Below are positions 45,241-54,900 of a stretch of 64,000 bases of DNA, piece by piece. The notes under the pieces are model-generated. The model had not been told where the DNA came from. It saw nothing but the letters and a program-made list of their open reading frames with translations, and made no database searches. Numbering within the stretch: the stretch's first letter is position 1; each line of letters begins with the position of its first letter. The position numbers and the translations under genes were made by a program. This stretch comes from Glaciimonas sp. (GTDB lineage: Bacteria; Pseudomonadota; Gammaproteobacteria; Burkholderiales; Burkholderiaceae_D), in NCBI GenBank assembly GCA_012927625.1, contig JABBOV010000004.1, forward strand, positions 226,124 to 290,123, read 5' to 3'.

Positions 45241-46593
45241 ATGAGCGACTCCCTATTCATTCACAGCCAAGACCAATTAAAGCAGTTAGCGCGAGATGTG
45301 TTGCGCATCGCCCTTGATACCGGAGCATCGGATGCCTCGGTCGATTTCAGCGAAGGCAGCGGTCTGTCCGTGTCCGTACGCAAGGGCAAGATCGAGACCA
45401 TCGAACAGAACAAGGATAAAGGCATGGGCGTGACCGTGTATATCGGCAAAAAACGCGGCAATGCCAGCAGTTCCGATTTTTCGGAAGCCGCCTTGCGCGC
45501 CACTGTGGAAGCGGCCTACAACATTGCCCGCTTTACTGCCGAAGATGATTGCGCCGGTTTGCCGGAGGCCGACATGCTGGAAATGGCGCCGCGCGATTTA
45601 CGCCTGTGCTATCCGTGGACGATTTCATCGGAGGAAGCCGTTTTGCTGGCGCAGCGCACCGAGGCCGCGGCGTTTGCGGTCGACAAGCGCATTACCAACA
45701 GCGAAGGCGCTGGGGTGCATGTGCAACAGTCGCATTTTATTTCGGCCAACAGCCGCGGTTTTATCGGTGGCTATCCGTATTCCCGCCACACCATTTCGGT
45801 CTCTCCAATCGCCGGCAAGGGTGGCAACATGCAGCGCGACGACTGGTATTCATCGATGCGCAATCCCAAAAAACTGGCTAATCCGGAGGATATCGGCCGT
45901 TATGCGGCAGAGCGCGCATTGGCGCGGCTGAGCGCGCGCAAGCTCGATACCCGCAAGTGCCCGGTATTGTTTGAAGCGCCGTTGGCAGCGGGTTTGCTGG
46001 GTGCTTTTGTACAAGCGGTGTCGGGCGGCGCGTTGTATCGCAAATCCACTTTTTTACTTGATTCACTGGGTACCCAAGCTTTCCCGGCGCATATTCAGAT
46101 TCTGGAAGATCCGTTTGTTATCGGCGGCGTCGGTTCTTCACCGTTCGACGATGAAGGGGTCACAACCCACCGACGCGATGTGGTCAAGGATGGCGTGGTG
46201 CAGGGTTATTTTCTGTCCACTTATTCGGCCCGCAAGCTCGGCATGCAGACTACTGGCAACGCCGGCGGCTCGCATAATCTGTCGCTGACATCGACGCTTA
46301 CCAAACGCACCGATAATTTCAAGGCGATGCTGAAGAAAATGGGCACCGGGCTTCTTGTGACGGAGTTGATGGGGCAGGGAACCAATTATGTGACCGGTGA
46401 TTATTCGCGTGGCGCTTCGGGGTTCTGGGTGGAAAATGGCGTGATTGCGTATCCAGTGGAAGAAATCACCATTGCCGGCAACATGAAAGATATGTTTCAA
46501 CAAATCGTGGCAGTCGGCGCCGATACTCTGGTGCGCGGTTCGAAACAAACCGGTTCCATCCTGGTCGAGAACATGATGGTAGCCGGCAGCTAA
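45241..46593 (+). CDS. pmbA: Metalloprotease PmbA (TldE)
   Basis: GASDASVDFSEGSGLSVSVRKGKIETIEQNKDKGMGVTVYIGKKRGNASSSDFSEAALRATVEAAYNIARFTAEDD. Confidence 0.94.
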   Translation: MSDSLFIHSQDQLKQLARDVLRIALDTGASDASVDFSEGSGLSVSVRKGKIETIEQNKDKGMGVTVYIGKKRGNASSSDFSEAALRATVEAAYNIARFTAEDDCAGLPEADMLEMAPRDLRLCYPWTISSEEAVLLAQRTEAAAFAVDKRITNSEGAGVHVQQSHFISANSRGFIGGYPYSRHTISVSPIAGKGGNMQRDDWYSSMRNPKKLANPEDIGRYAAERALARLSARKLDTRKCPVLFEAPLAAGLLGAFVQAVSGGALYRKSTFLLDSLGTQAFPAHIQILEDPFVIGGVGSSPFDDEGVTTHRRDVVKDGVVQGYFLSTYSARKLGMQTTGNAGGSHNLSLTSTLTKRTDNFKAMLKKMGTGLLVTELMGQGTNYVTGDYSRGASGFWVENGVIAYPVEEITIAGNMKDMFQQIVAVGADTLVRGSKQTGSILVENMMVAGS

Positions 46594-46653
46594 CTTCAGC
46601 AAGTTCCGGTGGGCCGCCAGCGTCCTGGTTTGGATAACTGGCTGGCCTGAAAT

Positions 46654-47367
46654 TTATGCACCGAGATACGCTTCGATCACTTTCGGGTTATGCAGCAGGT
46701 TTTGGCCGCTGTCGGCCAGCACGATCTTGCCGGTTTCCAGCACATAACCCCGTTGTGCGATGCGCAGCGCCTGACGCACGTTCTGTTCAACCAGCAGAAT
46801 AGTCAAGCCAGTCTGGTTTATCTGTTTCAATACCCGGAAAATCCCCTGTACCATCAACGGCGCCAACCCCATTGATGGCTCGTCCAGCAACAATACGCGT
46901 GGTTTGGCCATCAGCGCGCGGGCGATTGCCAGCATCTGCTGCTCGCCGCCGGAAAGGTTTCCCGCCAGTCCCGCCGCACGGTTTGCCAGCACTGGAAAAA
47001 GTGCGAAAACCCAGTCCAGGTCTTGCGGCACTTGCGCTTTGTCTTTTCGGGTATATGCGCCCAGGTCGAGGTTTTCACGTACTGTCAGCGTGGCAAGGAT
47101 AGCGCGGCCTTCGGCAACCTGTACTACGCCGCTGCGCACGATTTCATGCGGCGCGAGCTTGGTCAGGTCTTTGCCGTCCAGTATCACTTGACCGCGGGTC
47201 GGCTTCAATAAGCCCGAAATTGCCAGCAGCGCAGTGCTTTTGCCGGCGCCATTGGCGCCGACCAGTGCCGTGATTTCACCTTGGTTCAATACCAGATCAA
47301 TGCCTTTGACCGCTTCGATCTGGCCATACGAGACCGCTAAATCTTGAATGCGCAGAATCTCACTCAT
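46654..47367 (-). CDS. livF: Branched-chain amino acid ABC transporter ATP-binding protein LivF
   Basis: LVGANGAGKSTALLAISGLLKPTRG, NLSGGEQQMLAIARALMAKPRVLLLDEPSMGLAP. Confidence 0.93.
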   Translation of the reverse strand: MSEILRIQDLAVSYGQIEAVKGIDLVLNQGEITALVGANGAGKSTALLAISGLLKPTRGQVILDGKDLTKLAPHEIVRSGVVQVAEGRAILATLTVRENLDLGAYTRKDKAQVPQDLDWVFALFPVLANRAAGLAGNLSGGEQQMLAIARALMAKPRVLLLDEPSMGLAPLMVQGIFRVLKQINQTGLTILLVEQNVRQALRIAQRGYVLETGKIVLADSGQNLLHNPKVIEAYLGA

Positions 47368-48125
47368 GCGGCTTCCTCCTTGCCGAGATAGGCCTCGATC
47401 ACTTCCGGGTTCTGGCGTATTTCAGCCGGAGTGCCTTCAGCGATGATCTTGCCAAAATTCAGTACCGCGATGCGTTCGCATAGCTCCATCACAAAGCGCA
47501 TATCGTGTTCGATCATGAAAATGCTGAAACCGCGCTGTTTAATGTTGACGATTTCTGCCATCAGCTCCGTTTTTTCTGCCGGATTCATACCGGCGACCGG
47601 TTCATCCAGTAGTAGTAATTTGGGTTCGGTGGCCAATGCGCGGGCAAATTCCAGCTTGCGCTGCTCACCATAGGACAGGCTGGCGGCTAACATCTGCGCC
47701 TTGTGGTCGAGCTTTACCCACGACAGCAATTCCAGCGCCCTGAGGCGCGCCTTGGCTTCGGCATTGCGAAACGCTGAGAGATTGAGCAGCAGGCTGGCGA
47801 AGCCATAATCCAGGTGATCGTGCATGCCCACCACGACGTTTTCCAGCAGTGTCATTTCCTTGAAAATTCGGATGTTCTGAAAGGTGCGGGCGATCCCGAG
47901 CTTGGTAATGCGGTGTGCCGGCACCGTCTCCAGATTCTGGCCATTGAATTCGATACAACCACTCGATGGGCGCAGCAGGCCGGTGACCAGATTGAAAATT
48001 GTGGTTTTGCCGGCGCCATTCGGCCCGATCAGGCCGAAAATACTACCTTGCGGCACGCTGAAACTGACGTCCTGCAGCACTTGCAAGCCGCCGAAGTTTT
48101 TACTGATGGCGTTAAGTTGCAGCAT
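47364..48125 (-). CDS. livG: Branched-chain amino acid ABC transporter ATP-binding protein LivG
   Basis: ISKNFGGLQVLQDVSFSVPQGSIFGLIGPNGAGKTTIFNLVTGL; start at MLQLNAISKNFGG. Confidence 0.93.
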   Translation of the reverse strand: MLQLNAISKNFGGLQVLQDVSFSVPQGSIFGLIGPNGAGKTTIFNLVTGLLRPSSGCIEFNGQNLETVPAHRITKLGIARTFQNIRIFKEMTLLENVVVGMHDHLDYGFASLLLNLSAFRNAEAKARLRALELLSWVKLDHKAQMLAASLSYGEQRKLEFARALATEPKLLLLDEPVAGMNPAEKTELMAEIVNIKQRGFSIFMIEHDMRFVMELCERIAVLNFGKIIAEGTPAEIRQNPEVIEAYLGKEEAA

Positions 48126-49009
48126 TAGCCGGCCGCCTTTCCGGAATTGCGCCGCTGTGCGCGGGCTTGCCAAAACGCACGGATGCGTTGCGGATCCCAT
48201 ATCCCCTTGGGTAGATATAACACCACGAGTATCAGAATCAGGCCATTGGCGGCCAGTCGGAATTCTTTCAGATAGCGCATCAGCTCTGGCAGCAGCGTCA
48301 AAATAGTGCTGCCGATCACCGGGCCGACCAGGTTGCTGGTGCCGCCGAAGACGGCCATCGTTAAAATCTCCACCGCATTCTCGAACGCATAGTTGCCAGG
48401 TCCGATAGTGAAGGTGTAGTGCGCGTTCAGACCGCCGGCAACGCCGGCAATCACCGCGCCCAGTACAAATGCCAGCAGCTTGTGTCCGGCCACGTTGACG
48501 CCCATCAAACGGGCGGCAATCTCATCGGCTTTGATCGCCTCGAATGCACGCCCGACCTTCGAGCGGCGCAATCTCGACAGCACATACAGTGTCGCGCCCA
48601 GGATCAGCACGATGTGCCACCACTCGGTTTTCAGGGGGATGCCATTGATGCCCATCGGCCCGCCAGTGAAATCGAGATTTAGTATGATGACTCGTACCAC
48701 TTCGCCAAAGCCCAGCGTTGCCATCGCCAGATAGACCCCGGACAGGCGCAAGGTGGGAATGCCGATAACCAACGCCACCAGCGCCGGCAAAACGCCGGCT
48801 GCCGTCAGTGCCAGCGGAAACGGCAGGCTGGTCTGCATGCTGATCAGCGCGGCGGCATAGGCGCCGATTCCCATGAAGGCCGCATTCGCCAGCGATAGCA
48901 AGCCGCAGGAAAGCGTCAGGTAAATGGATAAAGCCAACATCGCGTTGATGCCGATACTGAAAATGACAGTGCTGTATATGGACCAGAACCCGTCCCATGA
49001 TTCGAACAT
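48125..49009 (-). CDS. livM: Branched-chain amino acid ABC transporter permease LivM
   Basis: FMGIGAYAAALI, LRLSGVYLAMATLGFGEVVRVIILNLDFTGGPMGINGIP. Confidence 0.93.
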   Translation of the reverse strand: MFESWDGFWSIYSTVIFSIGINAMLALSIYLTLSCGLLSLANAAFMGIGAYAAALISMQTSLPFPLALTAAGVLPALVALVIGIPTLRLSGVYLAMATLGFGEVVRVIILNLDFTGGPMGINGIPLKTEWWHIVLILGATLYVLSRLRRSKVGRAFEAIKADEIAARLMGVNVAGHKLLAFVLGAVIAGVAGGLNAHYTFTIGPGNYAFENAVEILTMAVFGGTSNLVGPVIGSTILTLLPELMRYLKEFRLAANGLILILVVLYLPKGIWDPQRIRAFWQARAQRRNSGKAAG

Positions 49010-49013
49010 GATC

Positions 49014-49907
49014 TTAAGCCTTTCTTTCCAGTACCTTGCCGAACATGCCGGAAGGCCGGATCAACAAGATCAGGAACAGCAATCCGAATGCGATCGCATC
49101 ACGGAAATCGCTGGACAGATAAGCTACGCTCAACACTTCGGCAAAGCCCAGGAACAAGCCGCCGATCATTGCGCCACGGATGTCCCCCATGCCGCCCAGG
49201 ATAATGACGGCGATGCCCTTGTGTAGCATCGGCTGCCCCATGAAAGGGGAAATTGCATTGAAGGAGAGCCCAACCAGTACGCCGGCTGCACCGCCCAGCG
49301 CAGCCGCCGAAAACGAGGTCAGCAGGAACAGGCCTTCAACGTTGATGCCCAGCAGGTATGCGGCCTTGGGCGACTCGGCAATGGCGCGCAGCGCACGTCC
49401 CAGTTGGGTGCGGCGCATCACTACCAGCAGCACGATCATCAGCATGAAGGAAATCAGCACAATCGCGAGTTGCACCGCAGTCAAGCGCAGATTGCCCAGT
49501 GTGAAACTGTCTTCCGGGATAGTGCCGAACGGGAAGCGCTGGTTTTCAGCGCCGAAGATGCCTTGCGCCAGGTTAGTCAGCATGATGGCTACGCCGATGG
49601 TAGCGATCATTGGGGTTAGATGTGGCGCATTGCGTTTGCGCAATGGTCGCAACACCAGAAAATCGACCACCAGGCCAATCAGGCCGGTGACTAGCATGGC
49701 TGCCAGCATCGCAACCCAGAGCGACATCGCGAATTGGTTGACCAGAAACAACGCGATATAGCTGCCGAGCATGAAAATCGCGCCGTGAGAAAGATTGATG
49801 ACACCCAAAACCCCAAACACGAGGGTAAATCCCAGCGCAAATAAAGCATAGACGCTGCCGAGGGAGAGCGCGTTGATAAGTTGTTGTTCGAGCATGGTGC
49901 CTGACAA
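49014..49907 (-). CDS. livH: Branched-chain amino acid ABC transporter permease LivH
   Basis: LINALSLGSVYALFALGFTLVFGVLGVINLSHGAIFMLGSYIAL. Confidence 0.93.
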   Translation of the reverse strand: MSGTMLEQQLINALSLGSVYALFALGFTLVFGVLGVINLSHGAIFMLGSYIALFLVNQFAMSLWVAMLAAMLVTGLIGLVVDFLVLRPLRKRNAPHLTPMIATIGVAIMLTNLAQGIFGAENQRFPFGTIPEDSFTLGNLRLTAVQLAIVLISFMLMIVLLVVMRRTQLGRALRAIAESPKAAYLLGINVEGLFLLTSFSAAALGGAAGVLVGLSFNAISPFMGQPMLHKGIAVIILGGMGDIRGAMIGGLFLGFAEVLSVAYLSSDFRDAIAFGLLFLILLIRPSGMFGKVLERKA

Positions 49908-49988
49908 GTTGGGGCCAGCACTCTGACTAAAATGTCGGAGTGACTGGCCCCTGGGTAAAGTTGACAGTTCGGAGAAGCTTTCGAAGGA

Positions 49989-51146
49989 TTACTTCAACAA
50001 TACGAATTTAGCGCCTTTGGCGATATTGACGATTGCATCCTGCTGTGCGTCGTAACCGGCTTCTTTGCCGCCTGCTGCTGCGGCACGGCGGAAAACAAAG
50101 TTGCCGGTGGCGCCGTCGAATTTGACGTTCGGCAGCGCATCACGCAATGCCAACCGGTCTTTTTCGAGGTTGCCGCTCAGCGTCACTTTTTTCAGTGCAG
50201 CAGCGACGATATACATGCCGTCGTAAGCTTGTGCCGCAAATTGATCCGGCTCAGCGCTGAACTTGGCCTGGTAGGCAGCCATGAATTTCTGGTTGGCAGC
50301 ACTCTGGTTTTCACCCGACCACGGGCTGCCCATCACGGTGTTTTCAGCCGCATTTTTGGCGATTTCAAACAGCTTTGGCGAATTGAAACCATTGCCGCCG
50401 ATGAACGGCTGCTTCATGCCCAGCGCACGGGTTTGCAAGATAATATTACCGGCTTCTTCTGCCAGACAGGAGCAGACGATGGCATCTGGATTGCCAGCCT
50501 TGATCTTGGTCAGTTGCGCCTTGAAATCGACATCGCCCTTGGCATAGGTTTCGGTATCGGTGACCGAAATTTTTTGCGCTGCCAGCACCGTTTTGAAAAC
50601 GTCGTAACCGTTCTTGGTGAAAGCGTCATCGTTGCCATATATCACGGCCACTTTCTTGATGCCGAAATGTTTGACCGCAGCGCGAGTGGTAACCGGCAAC
50701 ACGTCGGCTTCCATGACTGAATTGCGGAAAGTGAAGGGGCCCATATTGGTGATGCCTTCGGCGGTATTGCTGGTGCCAAACACAACGGTTTTGGCGGCAT
50801 TGGCAATCGGGTCTGCGGCAAATGCCGAATTCGACAGCGTCGGGCCGAAGACCATCAGGGACTTATTCTGAAAAATTAGTTTTTTGAAGACATTGATCGC
50901 TTCTTCTTTTTTGCCTTGTTCGTCTTCCACCACCAGCGCGATCTTGTTACCGTTGACGCCGCCTTTGGCGTTGATTTCTTCGCTTGCCAGGGTGAGGCCG
51001 TTCTTGATTGCAATCCCGTACTTTGCGGCCGGACCCGTCAGCGCTTCGGCGGCACCAATCTTGATGTCGGCTGCCAGCACGCTGCCAGCTAGCCCGGCGC
51101 CGATCAGCGCAACAGAAAGTTTTTTGATCATGTTATTGGATTGCAT
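49989..51146 (-). CDS. livK: Branched-chain amino acid ABC transporter substrate-binding protein
   Basis: Signal peptide; DIKIGAAEALTGPAAKYGIAIKNGLTLASEEINAKGGVNGNKI; start at MQSNNMIKK. Confidence 0.92.
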   Translation of the reverse strand: MQSNNMIKKLSVALIGAGLAGSVLAADIKIGAAEALTGPAAKYGIAIKNGLTLASEEINAKGGVNGNKIALVVEDEQGKKEEAINVFKKLIFQNKSLMVFGPTLSNSAFAADPIANAAKTVVFGTSNTAEGITNMGPFTFRNSVMEADVLPVTTRAAVKHFGIKKVAVIYGNDDAFTKNGYDVFKTVLAAQKISVTDTETYAKGDVDFKAQLTKIKAGNPDAIVCSCLAEEAGNIILQTRALGMKQPFIGGNGFNSPKLFEIAKNAAENTVMGSPWSGENQSAANQKFMAAYQAKFSAEPDQFAAQAYDGMYIVAAALKKVTLSGNLEKDRLALRDALPNVKFDGATGNFVFRRAAAAGGKEAGYDAQQDAIVNIAKGAKFVLLK

Positions 51147-51261
51147 GTGTGCTCCTGAGTGTAATTTAATTATTTTGCGTTTTAAAGAATACCGCGTATT
51201 GCCTGCGCAGAGTGATAAAAACATTTGCAGGGAAGTTGGAGGAGTGTTCTGGTAACCCGGT

Positions 51262-52656
51262 TTAGCGCAACTGCTGCCGGGCATTGGCAATAGCTGCCTT
51301 TACCTGATTCGGTGCGGTACCGCCGATATGGTCGCGGGCGGCGACTGAGCCTTCCAGGGTTAGCACAGCGAAGATGTCTGCCTCGACCAAGCTGGAGAAA
51401 GTGCGCAGCTCGTCCAGCGTCAGGTCGGTCAGATCGCAGCCGCGATCCACGCAAGTGCGCACGGCGCGGGCTACCGCTTCGTGCGCATCGCGAAATGGCA
51501 AACCTTTCTTGACCAGATAATCGGCCAGATCGGTGGCGGTGGCGAATCCTTGCAGTGCGGCCGCGCGCATGGTGTCGGCCTTGACCGTGATGCCGGTTGC
51601 CATGTCGGCGAAGATGCGCAGCGTATCCGTCAAGGTATCGACGGTATCGAACAGCGGCTCCTTGTCTTCCTGATTGTCCTTGTTGTACGCCAACGGCTGG
51701 CCTTTCATCAGGGTCAACAAGGCGATCAGATGACCGTTGACACGGCCGGTTTTGCCGCGTGCCAGTTCCGGCACGTCCGGGTTTTTCTTTTGCGGCATGA
51801 TTGACGAGCCGGTGCAGAAGCGGTCGGCGATGTCGATGAAGCCGACCCGCGGACTCATCCAGATCACCAGTTCTTCCGACATGCGCGAGATGTGCGTCAT
51901 CACCAATGCGGCGGCCGCGCAGAATTCGATGGCGAAGTCGCGGTCGGATACTGCGTCCAGCGAATTGCGGCAGACTGCATCGAAGCCGAGCGTTTTGGCG
52001 ACGCGTTCGCGGTCGATCGGGAACGTGGTGCCGGCCAGCGCAGCCGCGCCCAACGGCAAGCGGTTGACGCGGCGGCGGCAGTCGGCCATGCGCTCGGCGT
52101 CGCGGCTGAACATTTCGACATAGGCCAGCATGTGGTGGCCGAAAGTGATCGGCTGCGCTACCTGCATGTGGGTAAAGCCCGGCATGATGGTGTCGGCATG
52201 TTGTTCGGCCAAGTCCAGCAGCGCCAGCCGGAACGCCTGCAGCAGCGCCGTGATGTCGTCAATCGCGGCGCGCAGATACAAGCGGATGTCGGTGGCGACC
52301 TGGTCGTTGCGCGAGCGGCCGGTGTGCAAGCGCTTGCCGGCGTCGCCGACCAGTTCGGTCAAGCGCTTTTCGATGTTCAGGTGCACGTCTTCCAGGTCGA
52401 GCAGCCATTCGAATTGGCCGGCCTCGATTTCGGCCCGGATTTGCGTCATGCCGCGCTGAATTTCTGCATAATCGGCCGGGTTGATGATGCCGGTGGCGCA
52501 CAGCATTTCGGCATGGGCAAGCGAACCTTCGATGTCGAACTGGGCCAGGCGCTTGTCGAAAAATACCGAAGCGGTATAACGTTTGACCAGATCGGATACC
52601 GGTTCGGAGAAACGTGCTGACCACGCTTCGCTTTTTTTGGAGAGTTGTGCTGTCAT
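51262..52656 (-). CDS. argH: Argininosuccinate lyase
   Basis: [56 protein letters not shown]. Confidence 0.97.
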   Translation of the reverse strand: MTAQLSKKSEAWSARFSEPVSDLVKRYTASVFFDKRLAQFDIEGSLAHAEMLCATGIINPADYAEIQRGMTQIRAEIEAGQFEWLLDLEDVHLNIEKRLTELVGDAGKRLHTGRSRNDQVATDIRLYLRAAIDDITALLQAFRLALLDLAEQHADTIMPGFTHMQVAQPITFGHHMLAYVEMFSRDAERMADCRRRVNRLPLGAAALAGTTFPIDRERVAKTLGFDAVCRNSLDAVSDRDFAIEFCAAAALVMTHISRMSEELVIWMSPRVGFIDIADRFCTGSSIMPQKKNPDVPELARGKTGRVNGHLIALLTLMKGQPLAYNKDNQEDKEPLFDTVDTLTDTLRIFADMATGITVKADTMRAAALQGFATATDLADYLVKKGLPFRDAHEAVARAVRTCVDRGCDLTDLTLDELRTFSSLVEADIFAVLTLEGSVAARDHIGGTAPNQVKAAIANARQQLR

Positions 52657-52782
52657 AATTGGGTCCAAGTTTGGGTCTTAATGAATCCCCCGATTATAAA
52701 TAGGACTTGCGCACAACAGGCGGAAATAAGTCCAACCTGCGGGCCGGGCCTGGCTTGCGCACTGGAATTTATTTAAAAAAAT

Positions 52783-52860
52783 GGGAGTATGCCAAAAAAT
52801 AAGCATATCTCCGCATTATTATTATGCGTAATTGAAAAATACATTATGTAGTATGTTTTT
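52783..52860 (+). repeat. Dispersed AT-rich intergenic repeat, copy 5
   Basis: GGGAGTATGCCAAAAAATAAGCATATCTCCGCATTATTATTATGCGTAATTGAAAAATACATTATGTAGTATGTTT. Confidence 0.75.
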
Positions 52861-52906
52861 CATGAAGCCGCCTCTTCCATTTTATGAATCGGATTAACGC
52901 TCGCCC

Positions 52907-53968
52907 ATGTCGCTCTTCATGATTCCTCGCAGTGCAGCAACGGATACGGTCATTCCCGACTGTTGCAATATCGGCGTGATGTTTCGCTCGATGCTGGCGG
53001 TCAATCTGGCAGTTTTGCTAGCTGTGATTTTGCACAATGACAGTGTGCGGGTGGGTTTGATCGATTTTGTCGAATCGTCGATCGTGATAGAACTGGCTGG
53101 CCTGTGGTCGCTTTTTATTCTGTGCGGTCTGCGCCGGTTTCGGGCCGTGCGCCATGCTCGCCGCTGGGCCCAGCGCATCCTGTGCATGCTGGTGCCGGCG
53201 CTGGTGACGGCGGCGATCATCCGTTTCTTATCTTCTTTCGAGGGCTACGCCAGTAGCTTTCCCCATTTGACGGTGCCGGGCGGTGTGCTGGCGGCGGCTT
53301 TGTTTGGGATTGCGCTGCAACATTACTTCGAGTTGCGCACCCGCGCCTTTTCGCCGGCCTTGGTGGAGGCGCGCTTGCAAGCCTTGCAGGCGCGCATCCG
53401 TCCGCATTTCCTGTTCAACAGCCTGAACGCGGTATTGTCCCTGATCCGCACCGCGCCGCGCCAGGCCGAAACCGCGCTGGAGGATTTGGCTGATCTGTTT
53501 CGCGTATGCATGCGCGATGCGCGCAACATGACCAGTCTGGAAGAAGAAATCCGGCTGTGCCGCCAATACCTGTCAATTGAGAAAATTCGCCTGGGTGAGC
53601 GCTTGCAGGTGCACTGGGAGCGCGGCAACGTCAGCGACGCGACCCTGCGCCGCGCCCAAGTGCCGGCGCTGTTGCTGCAACCTCTGCTGGAAAACGCGGT
53701 GCATTACGGCGTCGAACCGGTCAGCGCGCCATCCGTGATTTCCGTGCGCCTGCATCGTTCCATCGACCGCATTCAAATTGTCATCACCAATTCCTATCAT
53801 GGTCAGGGCCAGAGCGCTGGTGGCAAGACCGGCAACAACATGGCGTTAATTAATATTCGCGAGCGGCTGGCGCTGTTATTCGATGTCGAGGCGCAATTGA
53901 CTACCTCCGTGGTGGCGGGGAAATTCAAGGTGCACCTGCGTTTTCCTTATTTGAAGAGCCCAGTATGA
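52907..53968 (+). CDS. algZ: Sensor histidine kinase, AlgZ/LytS type
   Basis: ARLQALQARIRPHFLFNSLNAVLSLIRTAPRQAETALEDLADLFR; VPALLLQPLLENAVHYGVE. Confidence 0.9.
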   Translation: MSLFMIPRSAATDTVIPDCCNIGVMFRSMLAVNLAVLLAVILHNDSVRVGLIDFVESSIVIELAGLWSLFILCGLRRFRAVRHARRWAQRILCMLVPALVTAAIIRFLSSFEGYASSFPHLTVPGGVLAAALFGIALQHYFELRTRAFSPALVEARLQALQARIRPHFLFNSLNAVLSLIRTAPRQAETALEDLADLFRVCMRDARNMTSLEEEIRLCRQYLSIEKIRLGERLQVHWERGNVSDATLRRAQVPALLLQPLLENAVHYGVEPVSAPSVISVRLHRSIDRIQIVITNSYHGQGQSAGGKTGNNMALINIRERLALLFDVEAQLTTSVVAGKFKVHLRFPYLKSPV

Positions 53969-53978
53969 AAAAAACAGC

Positions 53979-54779
53979 ATGAAGTTGCGTTTGTTCATTG
54001 CCGATGACGAAGCTCCGGCGCGCGTGAGGCTGACCACTCTGTTGGGCGATATCGCTGCAGAATGTCCGAATCTGATTGTCGGCGAAGCCGATAACGCCGC
54101 GCAGGCGCTGATCGGGATTGCTCACAGCAAGCCCGATATTCTGTTGCTGGATGTGCACATGCCTGGCATGAGCGGAATAGCGCTGGCAGCGCAATTGGCC
54201 GAAGCGCAGGCACCGACGCCCGCGATCATTTTTATTACCGCGCACGATGCATATGCGTTGGACGCCTTTGAGGTGCAGGCGCTCGATTACTTGCTGAAGC
54301 CGGTGCGGGCATCCCGTCTGGCGGACGCGTTAAGACGTTTCAAGCCGCTGCCTGCGGTACCTGTACTGGGCCGCGGCGAGTCCCTGTTGCCCAGCGCCGC
54401 CGATCAGGAGCCGGACCGGCGTCGGCATTTTTCGGTGCAGGAGCGTACTCGGGTCTTGTTGGTGCCGATCGACGATGTGCTGTACCTGAAAGCCGAATTA
54501 AAGTACGTAACCCTGCATACCCGGGCGCGGGAATACTTGATCGAGGCGTCGCTGGTCTCGCTGGAGCACGAGTTGGCTGCAACCTTCGTGCGCGTTCATC
54601 GGAATGCCTTGGTAGCGCGCAGCGCCATTTGTGGCGTAGAACGTGCAAGCGGCCTGGGGCATGAGGGCGAGGATCAGGGTAAAGGCGGAGATTACTGGCA
54701 AGTGATTCTGCGCGATGTAAGCGAGCGCCTGCCCATTTCGCGCCGCCAATGGCCGGTGCTCAAAGCGCTGGTGCGCTGA
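53979..54779 (+). CDS. algR: LytTR response regulator, AlgR-like
   Basis: LFIADDEAPARVRL, DILLLDVHMPGMSGI; LytTR domain (LYLKAELKYVTLHTRAREYLIEASLVSLE, FVRVHRNALVARSAI). Confidence 0.9.
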   Translation: MKLRLFIADDEAPARVRLTTLLGDIAAECPNLIVGEADNAAQALIGIAHSKPDILLLDVHMPGMSGIALAAQLAEAQAPTPAIIFITAHDAYALDAFEVQALDYLLKPVRASRLADALRRFKPLPAVPVLGRGESLLPSAADQEPDRRRHFSVQERTRVLLVPIDDVLYLKAELKYVTLHTRAREYLIEASLVSLEHELAATFVRVHRNALVARSAICGVERASGLGHEGEDQGKGGDYWQVILRDVSERLPISRRQWPVLKALVR

Positions 54780-54823
54780 TGGTACGTTGATGGCGTACTG
54801 ATCAAGCCGTTATAAAAATACTT

Positions 54824-54900
54824 GGAGTATATTAAAAAATTGTGCATTCACCGCATATATTACGTGCGTAAATAATATTTACAGGTGTATGTATATTTTA
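54824..54900 (+). repeat. Dispersed AT-rich intergenic repeat, copy 6
   Basis: GGAGTATATTAAAAAATTGTGCATTCACCGCATATATTACGTGCGTAAATAATATTTACAGGTGTATG. Confidence 0.62.

Noticed and set aside
51892-52620. 242-aa plus-strand ORF opposite argH
   Set aside because: Antisense to argH; no motif support.
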